DNA of 64,000 nucleotides from Lentisalinibacter salinarum (GTDB lineage Bacteria > Pseudomonadota > Gammaproteobacteria > Steroidobacterales > Woeseiaceae): assembly GCF_040706555.1 (NCBI RefSeq), contig NZ_JAPDRH010000001.1:1-64000 (forward strand), in the 5' to 3' direction. Made by a program: the position numbers and the translations under genes. This document shows, piece after piece, positions 49,213 through 57,139 of the stretch (position 1 is its first letter; every line of letters starts with the position of its first letter). The notes below the pieces were generated by a model that saw nothing but the letters and a program-made list of their open reading frames with translations, had not been told where the DNA came from and ran no database searches.

Positions 49213-50337
49213 TCAGCGTCCGGCCGCTTGCCGGTGGAAGGCCGCGGCGGCATCGACTGCGGCGATGCCGGGGTCCTCTTCCAGCGTGTTCAGCGTGTCG
49301 GGCAGCGTCCCGGCCAGGGCTGCGACGGTGGCGTGAGCGCTCGCGGCCAGCGCGTCGGCATTGTAACCGCCTTCCAGGCACAGGATCAGACGCCCGCCTG
49401 CGTGGCGGTCGGAGATGCCGCAGAGCCCGGCCGTGATCGCGGCGAAACCGCCCTCGTCCATCGCGAAGGTCTGATCGTGCCAGTGCGCGTCGAAGCCGGC
49501 CGAGACCAGCACCAGGTCCGGGCGGAAGGTCTCTGCCGCCGGCACGATGATCGTCTCCATCGCCCGCAGCATCGCGGCATTCCCGCTGCCGGGGGGTAGC
49601 GGGATATTGACGGTGGCGGCCCGGCCGGCGCCCTCTCCGGTTTCCTCCAGGGCGCCGGTGCCGGGGTAGAAGGGCGCCGCGCAGTGGGTGTCGACGAACA
49701 GGACATCGCCATCCGCATAGAAGATGTCCTGGGTGCCGTTGCCATGGTGCAGGTCCCAGTCGAATATCAGGATGCGCTGCATTCCCAGCGCGCGGGCATG
49801 GGCGGCCGCGACGGCGACGTTGTTGTAGAGACAGAACCCCATGGCGCGGGCCGCGCTCGCGTGATGTCCGGGCGGCCGCGTGACGCAGAAGGCACGCGTC
49901 GCCTCGCCCCGGGCCACACATTCGACGGCCGTGATGCCCGCGCCGGCGGCCAGCTTGGCCGCCATGACGCTGCCCGGCGAGACGGCAGTGGTGTCCCGGT
50001 CCAGCCAGCAGGCGCGGCCGATCAGGCTCTCGATAAATGCGACGTGTTCGTGGGTATGCACGCGTTCGAGTTCCGGCGGCTCCGCGGGCTCGGTGGTCAG
50101 CCAGCGGGTGCCCGGGACGGGCTGCTCGCCCAGCCGCCCGGCGACGGCGGTGATCCGTTGCGGGCGCTCCGGATGCACGTAGCCCTCGTCGAAGTCCTTG
50201 TCCGGGTACTGCGCGGCGAGCAGCGCCTTGACGGCACTCGTCCAGTCCGGGCGTTCCGGGTCCCACCCCGTCGGGTCGTGGGCCAGCATGCGCTCGTCGT
50301 AGACGAGCAACACGTCACCCGCCTCAGCCGTGGCCAC
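49213..50337 (-). CDS. Histone deacetylase-like (class II) zinc amidohydrolase
   Basis: A 374-residue arginase/deacetylase-fold protein. All catalytic elements are present: RPPGHHA (His pair), YNNVAVAAAHA, zinc ligands in DWDLHHGNGTQ and GFDAH, and the transition-state tyrosine in LEGGYN. Bacterial members remove acetyl groups from polyamines or other N-acyl amines. The GTG at 50337 overlaps the preceding gene by 14 bases; a GTG at 50313 is an alternative start with no overlap. Either way the two genes are coupled. An HDAC-like amidohydrolase two genes from an EctC-like cupin, whose known substrate is an N-acetyl diamine, is suggestive. Confidence 0.88.
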   Translation of the reverse strand: MATAEAGDVLLVYDERMLAHDPTGWDPERPDWTSAVKALLAAQYPDKDFDEGYVHPERPQRITAVAGRLGEQPVPGTRWLTTEPAEPPELERVHTHEHVAFIESLIGRACWLDRDTTAVSPGSVMAAKLAAGAGITAVECVARGEATRAFCVTRPPGHHASAARAMGFCLYNNVAVAAAHARALGMQRILIFDWDLHHGNGTQDIFYADGDVLFVDTHCAAPFYPGTGALEETGEGAGRAATVNIPLPPGSGNAAMLRAMETIIVPAAETFRPDLVLVSAGFDAHWHDQTFAMDEGGFAAITAGLCGISDRHAGGRLILCLEGGYNADALAASAHATVAALAGTLPDTLNTLEEDPGIAAVDAAAAFHRQAAGR

Positions 50338-52336
50338 GGCTGATCCAGTCCCGCTCCCCGGCCCAGCTTTCGGCGATGCCGTCCAGTATCGCCGTTACCG
50401 TCTGCGCCGGCACGCTGTCTTCTTCGCCGAGCTCGCTGCGCTTGTAGTGGAACACGTAGAGGCGCATAAGGAACTGCTCGAAGGGCAGCGACGACTCGCC
50501 TTCCCATTCGCCGTTGTTGGATGTGGACGTCACGATGCCGTGACCCCAGTTCTGGCCCTTGTCCCGGTTCGGATTGAAGAAGTAGACGCGCCAGGCGCCG
50601 GCGGGATCCCGCGCCACCCGCTGGATGGATACGGCGTGCCAGCCGACGAACTCGCCGCTGGCGCTCACCGAGACCACGCCGCAGGGCTGTGCGTACACCA
50701 GATCCCTGCCGCCGTTGTATTCGGGGTGGTAGGCCGCGTGGAAGCGGCGGACGAAACCCTCGGCATCCTGGATGGCCTCGGTCGCGGGATCCACCAGCGA
50801 GGCGAAGCCGCGGTAGACCCACCAGCCGTGGAACTCCGGGTTGACCCACCTGTGCCCGTCTCCCGGCCGGCCGATCGTGCGCCGGCTCATCTCCATGTAG
50901 ATCCGGTCGAGATGCGGCGTAAGCACCAGAGAGACGGCGTCGAGCTCCGTGTGCAGCTCCCCGGCCAGGCCGGCGGGCAGGTCGGCGGAACGGATCGTGC
51001 CGCCCTCGAAGTGCATCACCACCTCGTTCTCGCCGGCGGCGCGCGCGATCATCTCCAGCAGGTAGCCGACGTCGTTCAGCGACCAGAGGCTGATGGCCCG
51101 CGCCGCCTGGCAGGTCGGATTGTGGCCCTGGTCGACGCCCCGTGGCTGGCCGATCACGCTCAGCGTCGCCGCGAGCAGGAGCGCGTTCGCGGGAGGGGGA
51201 TCCTCAAGCTGGCTCGCGGAGCGCAACAGTTCTGCCACTTCCGGGTCTATCGTGAGGACGGTCAGGTGTTGCAGCCCCGGCGCCACGGGCTGGAAGAACA
51301 GGATGCCCCGGTTCAGCAGTCGCGACAGCCCGTAGATGCACCGCGCCGTATCCGGCAACACCGCGTGCGCGATGACGAGGCCGATCAGTTGCCGGTACTC
51401 GGCGAGGCTGGTCCGGCCGATGCGGTTCAGCGCCAGAGCGTCCACGAGGAGATCGTCGCTGCTGCCCGACAGGTGGCGCAGCAGCACCGCATGATGTCGG
51501 CTCACGAGGCCGGTGCGGTTCATCCGTCCGCCGAAAGCGCCGGCCTCGGCCGCCAGCGACCCCTCGTCCAGGCCGGCGAGGGCGAGCGCATACTCCTCCG
51601 GGTCGGGATGCCGGCGGGCCAGTTCCGACGGACCTCGCAGGGCCTCGATCAGCCAGCGGGTGAACCGGATCGACGGCGACTCGTCCTCTGCCGCCGGCTC
51701 CGGCAGCACGTGCTCGGCGGTACGAAGCATCTCCTCGGCGCGCTGCACCATTATCGGCCGCTGCAGGAGTATGCGCTCGCACTCGGCCACCAGCGCATCG
51801 AGGATGCCGTCCATGCCCAGGTGCTCGAGCAGGAAGCCGTAGAACCGCTGCAGCCGTTCCGTCATCAGGCTGTCCTGACGGGTAAACTCCGTCGCCTCCG
51901 GGAACGGGAAATCCAGGTTCCGCGCCAGCACGTCCTCCAGGAAAGCGCGCGCGTCCGCCGGGCTGAGCGCCGGATGCGCCACCCGGCCGGTGGCGATGGC
52001 GAGAAAGCGCAGCTCGCTGAGGCACTCCAGCGCCGGGAAGTCGCCGCCGGCCGTCAGCGTATCGCGCACCAGGGAGGGCTGGAGCTTCTCCGGCTCGTCC
52101 CAGTCGCCCCCCATGAACAACCCCGCGCTGTCGAAGCGCGGCGCGTAGCCGTACAGCGCCTCGATGCCCTCTGCGGTGTTCAGGAGCTTGCGGGCGATGG
52201 ATAAAAGTCGCTGCTGGTGCAGTGCCTTGCCGAAGGGGCGGGCCTGCTCGAGTTTCTCCAGCGTGCGCTCGAATTCCTCCGCCGCCGGAGCATAAAGCGC
52301 CGGATCTGCCGGAGTCTGTGGCGAGGATGTGCTCAA
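50324..52336 (-). CDS. 670-residue protein with a papain-like Gln/Cys/His/Asn pattern; function unknown
   Basis: A soluble 670-residue protein without a signal peptide. Residues 1-390 are almost all helical. From about 395 a cysteine-hydrolase-like domain can be seen. GVDQGHNPTCQAARAISLWSL has Q403 and C409 six residues apart, exactly as Gln19 and Cys25 in papain. FVGWHAVSIQRV offers H567 and RVYFFNPNRD offers N588, completing an oxyanion Gln plus Cys-His-Asn triad in the right order. It could be a peptidase, amidase or transglutaminase-like enzyme. I do not recognise the family. It is the upstream partner of the HDAC-like gene (14-base overlap) and divergent from the ABC1-like gene at 52489. 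Confidence 0.65.
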   Translation of the reverse strand: MSTSSPQTPADPALYAPAAEEFERTLEKLEQARPFGKALHQQRLLSIARKLLNTAEGIEALYGYAPRFDSAGLFMGGDWDEPEKLQPSLVRDTLTAGGDFPALECLSELRFLAIATGRVAHPALSPADARAFLEDVLARNLDFPFPEATEFTRQDSLMTERLQRFYGFLLEHLGMDGILDALVAECERILLQRPIMVQRAEEMLRTAEHVLPEPAAEDESPSIRFTRWLIEALRGPSELARRHPDPEEYALALAGLDEGSLAAEAGAFGGRMNRTGLVSRHHAVLLRHLSGSSDDLLVDALALNRIGRTSLAEYRQLIGLVIAHAVLPDTARCIYGLSRLLNRGILFFQPVAPGLQHLTVLTIDPEVAELLRSASQLEDPPPANALLLAATLSVIGQPRGVDQGHNPTCQAARAISLWSLNDVGYLLEMIARAAGENEVVMHFEGGTIRSADLPAGLAGELHTELDAVSLVLTPHLDRIYMEMSRRTIGRPGDGHRWVNPEFHGWWVYRGFASLVDPATEAIQDAEGFVRRFHAAYHPEYNGGRDLVYAQPCGVVSVSASGEFVGWHAVSIQRVARDPAGAWRVYFFNPNRDKGQNWGHGIVTSTSNNGEWEGESSLPFEQFLMRLYVFHYKRSELGEEDSVPAQTVTAILDGIAESWAGERDWISRGHG

Positions 52337-52488
52337 TCTGTGTTCAGACCTTTCGATTTCCAGGAGGAGACCCTAACATGCGGGGCGGAAAGCGGCGCTG
52401 TGCCTCCGAGTCTCAGGCACCCGGGGGCGGCCGGCAATCTCTCGTCGGTACGCCGTCAATGTCCCGTCAATCTCGCAGGAGCGAATCG

Positions 52489-53247
52489 ATGCGCTTGCCC
52501 GGCTTCATTCCCGAAGAACTCCGCCAGCTGGCCCGCTTCGTGCCCACGACGGGCTGGGATGCCATCGAGTGGCGGCCGATGCTCTCCGCCATGCGCCAGG
52601 TGAGCTGGCAGTTCATGACCGGGCGTGGCGTACGCAAGCTCCGCCGCGCCACCGCTGAGACGGTCTCCGCGGTGACCCTGACGGACGACCGCTACGACGC
52701 GGAGCCCCTCCAGGACATTCAGGACCCGGACCGGCTGCAGGCGCTGGGCGACGATATCCTGCATCTGTACTTCGGGCAGTGGCTGGTGGACGACGGCCTG
52801 TTCCTGGATCTGCGCCCGGCGCGCTTCGGCGCTCGCGACAACGAGCTGCTGTACGAGCCCAACGGCCTGTGGATACAGCTGCGGAGCGAGTTCCGCGAGG
52901 GCATGGTGGCGCTGTACCGTTCTTTCTACAGCGACGACGAATCCGCCTTCGAAGACGCGCTCAGGCAGATGGGCATGCTGAAGCCGGAGCTGTCCCAGTC
53001 CGCGGAATCCGAGCTGAAGGAGCTGCTGCATGCGCACTTCGGCGTCGACCAGAGCGCCCAGGTGTTTCGCATCGACGACTTCAAGGAGTCCTTCGACGAG
53101 TTGTTCGCGTTCTTCATCGCCAATGACTACAAGCTGCACAGCGACTTCGTTTTCGTCGGCTTCTACCTGATCACGCTCTATCTCACGCTGGAGCAGGGCG
53201 GCCAGCCCCACGATACCCGGCGCATCTGCTCCGACGTGATGCTCTAG
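52489..53247 (+). CDS. Possible degenerate ABC1/UbiB (AarF)-like C-lobe protein
   Basis: A 252-residue soluble protein; AGGAG lies 7 bases before the ATG at 52489, which fixes the start despite an open frame upstream. RLQALGDDILHLYFGQWLVDDGLF followed by NELLYEPNGLWIQLRSEFREGMVALYRSFYSDDESAFEDALRQMGML follows the spacing of the ABC1/UbiB kinase C-lobe. The catalytic motifs appear lost: the HaDPHPGN position reads LDLRPARFG and no DFG remains. If right, it is a pseudokinase remnant or a scaffold. This assignment is by eye and uncertain. It is divergent from the 670-residue gene. Confidence 0.5.
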   Translation: MRLPGFIPEELRQLARFVPTTGWDAIEWRPMLSAMRQVSWQFMTGRGVRKLRRATAETVSAVTLTDDRYDAEPLQDIQDPDRLQALGDDILHLYFGQWLVDDGLFLDLRPARFGARDNELLYEPNGLWIQLRSEFREGMVALYRSFYSDDESAFEDALRQMGMLKPELSQSAESELKELLHAHFGVDQSAQVFRIDDFKESFDELFAFFIANDYKLHSDFVFVGFYLITLYLTLEQGGQPHDTRRICSDVML

Positions 53248-53297
53248 GCGCCGCGGCGGGCCCCCGGCCCTGCCGGCCCTCGCCGAGCCTCCCGTCA

Positions 53298-54830
53298 TCA
53301 GTCGCCGGCCGGCTCGCCCGCCGGCTCGTCCCGAGCGACGTGGAGCGGCGGCGGCGTGCCCTGCTTGGGCTCGCCGAAGTACAGCGTGGTGTGCGGGAAC
53401 GGAATCTCGATGTTGCGCTCGTCAAAGCGCTTCTTCATGCGCCGGTTGAATTCCCGGCCGATTGCCCACTGGCGGATCGGCTTGGTCTTCATGCGCGCCT
53501 TGATGATCACGGCGCTGTCGGCGAACTGGTCCACGCCCAGGATCTCCAGCGGCTCCATGATGTCCGGGCCGTATTTTTCATCCTGCTGCATCTCGTCGCT
53601 GAGCTCCCTCAGCACATCGCAGACCTCGTCCGTGTCCTCCCGGTAGGCCACGCCGATCTCGAACAGGTAATAAGAGAACTCCTTGGTGAAGTTCTTAATG
53701 GTGGTCACGTCGCTGTAGGGCACCAGGTGCACGTTGCCGGCCAGGTCCCGCAGCTGGATGACCCGGATGCGCATCTCCTCCACCACGCCGGCATGCCCCG
53801 CTACCTCGACGACGTCGCCCACGGTGGCGCCGTCCTCCAGCAGGATTGTCACGCCGGTGATCAGATCCTTCACCAGCGTCTGGGCGCCGAAGCCGATGGC
53901 GAGACCGAGGATGCCCGCGCCGGCCAGCAGCGGGCCGATGTTCACGCCCAGTTCCGAGAGCAGCAGCAGTGCGGCCAGCACGCCGATGGTGGCCTGCAGC
54001 ACGCTGCGCAGCAGCGGCACGAGGGTGTCCAGCCTGCGCGCGGAGCGCTCCCGGTCGAGGCTGCGGGTGGCCACGCGCAGCAGCCGCTGTATCACCAGGT
54101 CGGCGGCATTCCAGAGCACGGCGGTGACGATCAGGATCAGCCCGATGGCGACCGAAGTCTCGGCGAGCCGCGAACCGATATCGGTGGCCAGCAGTCCGCC
54201 GATGCCGGCGCCCCAGGTCTCGGCGATCAGGATCACCGCGGCAACGCCGATGATCAGCGTCAGCAGGCGCGTGAGGGTACCGGGCAGCTCGATCCGTTCT
54301 CCCCCGACGGCTTCCCGACGCTGCTCGTCCCCGGCCCGCTCGGTATCCGCTTCCTCGCCGGTGGCCGACGATGTTGCGGCTTCCCCGTCAGGCCGTCGGC
54401 CGGGGCCGGGGCCGGTCAGCCGGGCATAGAGCTTGCGCATGAGCACGAGCAGCAGCCAGCGCAGCAGGAACGCCCCGATCAGGATCGCGGCGCTCACGGT
54501 ACCGGAGATCAGCGCGCGACGGGGCTCGATGGCCAGCACGCGGTCCCGGACGTCGGCGAAGATCGAGCCCGCCACGTCGACGATGCTCGCCGGCTCGGGC
54601 AGCGGCCCTTCCGACTGCTGCTTCTGTGCCTCGATCAGGACTTTCAGCTGATCGATGAGTTCTTCCCGGGCCTGCGGATCCTCGAGGGTCCTGACGAACT
54701 CCTCGATGTCCTCGGTGTCGGCGGTGACTCCGTCTTCGGGCGGTTGCGCTACCGAGGGCGACTGGGCCACCGCCGCGGCAGCGGCAAGAAGTGCCCAGAG
54801 GGCGAGGAAACCCGCCAGGAATCGTGACAT
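53298..54830 (-). CDS. MscS-type mechanosensitive channel with a periplasmic N-terminal region
   Basis: A 510-residue protein with a signal peptide (MSRFLAGFLALWALLAAAAAVAQ) and a helical periplasmic segment (about 35-95). Four to five membrane helices follow, and an MscS core: GAGILGLAIGFGAQTLVKDLITGVTILLED is the pore helix, VGDVVEVAGHAGVVEEMRIRVIQLRD the beta domain, and NIEIPFPHTTLYFGEP the C-terminal end. The loop at about 140-175 is charged and low in complexity. AGGAG lies 8 bases before the ATG. It should release solutes on hypo-osmotic shock, fitting a salt-exposed life. Confidence 0.92.
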   Translation of the reverse strand: MSRFLAGFLALWALLAAAAAVAQSPSVAQPPEDGVTADTEDIEEFVRTLEDPQAREELIDQLKVLIEAQKQQSEGPLPEPASIVDVAGSIFADVRDRVLAIEPRRALISGTVSAAILIGAFLLRWLLLVLMRKLYARLTGPGPGRRPDGEAATSSATGEEADTERAGDEQRREAVGGERIELPGTLTRLLTLIIGVAAVILIAETWGAGIGGLLATDIGSRLAETSVAIGLILIVTAVLWNAADLVIQRLLRVATRSLDRERSARRLDTLVPLLRSVLQATIGVLAALLLLSELGVNIGPLLAGAGILGLAIGFGAQTLVKDLITGVTILLEDGATVGDVVEVAGHAGVVEEMRIRVIQLRDLAGNVHLVPYSDVTTIKNFTKEFSYYLFEIGVAYREDTDEVCDVLRELSDEMQQDEKYGPDIMEPLEILGVDQFADSAVIIKARMKTKPIRQWAIGREFNRRMKKRFDERNIEIPFPHTTLYFGEPKQGTPPPLHVARDEPAGEPAGD

Positions 54831-55270
54831 ACCGGCTTCTCCTGTTGTGCATCCCTACACCCTTGCCCTGCCGCGGCGGCCGTGTCAATCGCTTGCGGGC
54901 GCCGTCTGGTATACAAACAGTGCATTAGTGATGCGTAATATGCTGATAAAACGATTAAAAACAGAAAACTGGTATACCGATTCCTAAATAGCATGAAATT
55001 CCGTTATAAAAGCTAGTATTAGGAAAATTACCTACCTTTGGGCGTGATCAACCGTATTCATTTTTTTGCCGCATTGCACAACACTTCCATCCGAAGAAAT
55101 ACGGAATCCGACCTTAGCGGGGGCGGCCAATCATAGTCCCGATGTTTGTCGGGCGGCTCCTCCGGGTCTGCGACCTCAGCGAGAGTCGGTCCGGGTTCTT
55201 CTCGATGAGGGTCTGGCTGCTTCGCGCCGATACAGCCGCCCGGGTGATGAGCCGACAGGAGGCAAGAAGA
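54831..55270. other. 440-base intergenic region with an AT-rich island
   Basis: No gene is supported here. From about 54905 to 55110 the sequence is strongly AT-rich compared with everything else in the window. It contains two TGGTATAC motifs (54907-54914 and 54970-54977) and a 7-bp inverted repeat, CCGTATT (55052-55058) and AATACGG (55098-55104). The last 130 bases before the cytochrome start return to GC-rich and end in AGGAGG. The island may be a promoter/upstream control region for the octaheme cytochrome, or a scar of inserted DNA. Confidence 0.55.
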
Positions 55271-56923
55271 ATGAACGCATTGATACCGGCGAAAGCCCGG
55301 TTACTGGCCGTACTTTCCATGCTCATGCTGGCGTTCGCGATGACGGGCTGTGAGGGCGACGATGGAGCCCCCGGCGCCGACGGAGCGGACGGGGCTGACG
55401 GAGCGGACGGCATCAGCTGCTGGGATCTGAACGAGAACGGGGTGGCCGATCCGGACGAGGACCTCAACGGCGACGGCGTGGTGGACGCCACGGATTGTAA
55501 TGCGCTTGCGAGCGATGCCTATGCACCCGTCCAACTGCACAAGGGCTATTTCGCCGAGAACCCGTACGAAGGCACGGAGTCCTGCCTGAACTGCCACGGC
55601 ACGATCGGCGACGATATGCTCGAGAGTGCCCACTTCAAGTGGGAGGGCGTCACCACGACCATGGCTGGCGTCGAGGGACTCACGTTCGGCAAGAACCAGA
55701 TCATCAACAACTTCTGTGTCGCCGTGCCTAGTAACGAGGGACGCTGCACCCAGTGCCATACCGGTTACGGCTACGCCGACAATACCTACGATTTCGGTAA
55801 TCCCGAAAACGTGGACTGCCTCGTATGCCATGACCAGACGGGTGACTATGCCAAGGCGCCGACCACCGCCGGGCTGCCTGTCGAGACACTGCCGGATGGG
55901 ACGCCGCTCGACCTGAACAAGGTGGCCCAGAGTGTCGCGGAGAACGGCGGCGTGCCCACGATCGACAACTGCATCGATTGCCATGCGAAAGCCGGCGGCG
56001 GCGACAACGTCAAGCACGGTGACCTTGCCATGGCGCTCGCGGACACCACCCGCGAGTTCGACGTGCACATGGGCACGGACGGCGGGAATCTCGAGTGCAC
56101 GGCCTGCCACACCGTGAAGAAGAATGCGGACGGCGAAGCCATCGACCATGGCATCGGCGGCATGGTGTACCACTCCACGGACGAGGGCAGCATCAAGGAC
56201 TGCACCGACTGCCACGGCGACCGGTTCAACATTCATGCGGGTACTGACGTCCAGAACATCGTCGAAACCCATACCGCGCTGGCCTGCCAGGTCTGCCATA
56301 TTCCGACGTTCGCGCGCGACAAGACGACGAAGACCGAGTGGTACTGGGAGGATGCCGGCGACCTCGAGCGTGGTGTGGAGACCGATCCGGTGACCGGTGA
56401 CCCCGTCTACGACCCGAAGAAGGGCTCGTTCGTCTGGGAGAACAACGTGCGGCCGACCCTGAAATACTACGACGGCAAGTGGACCAAGACGCTGATCGGC
56501 GCAAACGATCAGTACACCTCCCTGCCGGCAGTGCTGGCCGAGCCCACGGCCGACTACACGATACCCGACGCGATGATTTATCCGTTCAAGAAGATGATCG
56601 GCAACCAGCCTGCGGATGCGAATAACAACACGATTCTCGTGCCGCATCTGTTCGGTCCCAGTGGCGGTCCGAACGCCTACTGGAAGGTCTACGACTGGAA
56701 TCTCGCCCTGGCTGAAGGCGCTGCCTACGCCGGCCAGACCTACACGGGCGAGTTCGAGTTCATCGATACGGTCATGTACCTGACGGTGAACCACGAAATC
56801 GCCCCCGGCGAAGCCTCTCTCGGCTACAACGGCAATTGCGTGGACTGCCACGGCGGCAACAAGTACGACTGGACCGAACTCGGCTGGACCAAGGACCCGG
56901 TCGAAGGCGGAACCCGCCCGTAG
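55271..56923 (+). CDS. Octaheme c-type cytochrome lipoprotein, tetrathionate reductase (OTR) family
   Basis: A 550-residue lipoprotein; lipobox FAMTGC puts the cysteine at residue 27. Next come a collagen-like GDDGAPGADGADGADGADG stretch (about 29-47) and a calcium-binding, dockerin/EF-hand-like region (DLNENGVADPDEDLNGDGVV). The rest carries eight CxxCH heme sites: CLNCH, CTQCH, CLVCH, CIDCH, CTACH, CTDCH, CQVCH and CVDCH. The stretch ESAHFKWEGV, NNFCVAVPSNEGRCTQCHTGYG and VDCLVCHDQTGDY matches octaheme OTR-type cytochromes, which reduce tetrathionate, nitrite or hydroxylamine in vitro. AGGAGG lies 8 bases before the ATG. No partner cytochromes or quinol oxidase are nearby. Confidence 0.85.
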   Translation: MNALIPAKARLLAVLSMLMLAFAMTGCEGDDGAPGADGADGADGADGISCWDLNENGVADPDEDLNGDGVVDATDCNALASDAYAPVQLHKGYFAENPYEGTESCLNCHGTIGDDMLESAHFKWEGVTTTMAGVEGLTFGKNQIINNFCVAVPSNEGRCTQCHTGYGYADNTYDFGNPENVDCLVCHDQTGDYAKAPTTAGLPVETLPDGTPLDLNKVAQSVAENGGVPTIDNCIDCHAKAGGGDNVKHGDLAMALADTTREFDVHMGTDGGNLECTACHTVKKNADGEAIDHGIGGMVYHSTDEGSIKDCTDCHGDRFNIHAGTDVQNIVETHTALACQVCHIPTFARDKTTKTEWYWEDAGDLERGVETDPVTGDPVYDPKKGSFVWENNVRPTLKYYDGKWTKTLIGANDQYTSLPAVLAEPTADYTIPDAMIYPFKKMIGNQPADANNNTILVPHLFGPSGGPNAYWKVYDWNLALAEGAAYAGQTYTGEFEFIDTVMYLTVNHEIAPGEASLGYNGNCVDCHGGNKYDWTELGWTKDPVEGGTRP

Positions 56924-56925
56924 GA

Positions 56926-56960
56926 GGTGCCGGACCGAACTTTCGGAACTTTTGCAACTT
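56926..56960 (+). repeat. REP-like dispersed repeat, copy A
   Basis: GGTGCCGGACCGAACTTT starts 3 bases after the cytochrome stop codon and continues with a variant tail to CAACTT at 56960. It is the least exact of five copies in the window and is the only unpaired one. Confidence 0.75.
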
Positions 56961-56998
56961 ATGGCGTATCGCCGGGACATCCCCCCGCCCCGGCACCC

Positions 56999-57034
56999 GG
57001 CGCCCGCAGGCGAGTCCTGCGGGCGCCTTTTCTT
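56999..57034 (+). terminator. Rho-independent terminator of the octaheme cytochrome gene
   Basis: A perfect 12-bp GC-rich stem (56999-57010 with 57016-57027), a 5-nt loop CGAGT and a following TTTTCTT run. It lies 75 bases after the cytochrome stop codon. Confidence 0.88.
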
Positions 57035-57139
57035 ATCCGCGCCGGTCTGGCATAACCTGATTCGCCGCCAGGGAATACATCTGCCGCCGGCACTCCCGGC
57101 CGTCCTGGCAGGCTTCCACCCGCGCCCGAGGTTACCGAC

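Noticed and set aside
55137..55270. GC-rich leader of the octaheme cytochrome considered as a riboswitch (c-di-GMP or cobalamin type)
   Set aside because: None of the conserved core motifs of these classes could be placed; only the ribosome-binding site is supported.
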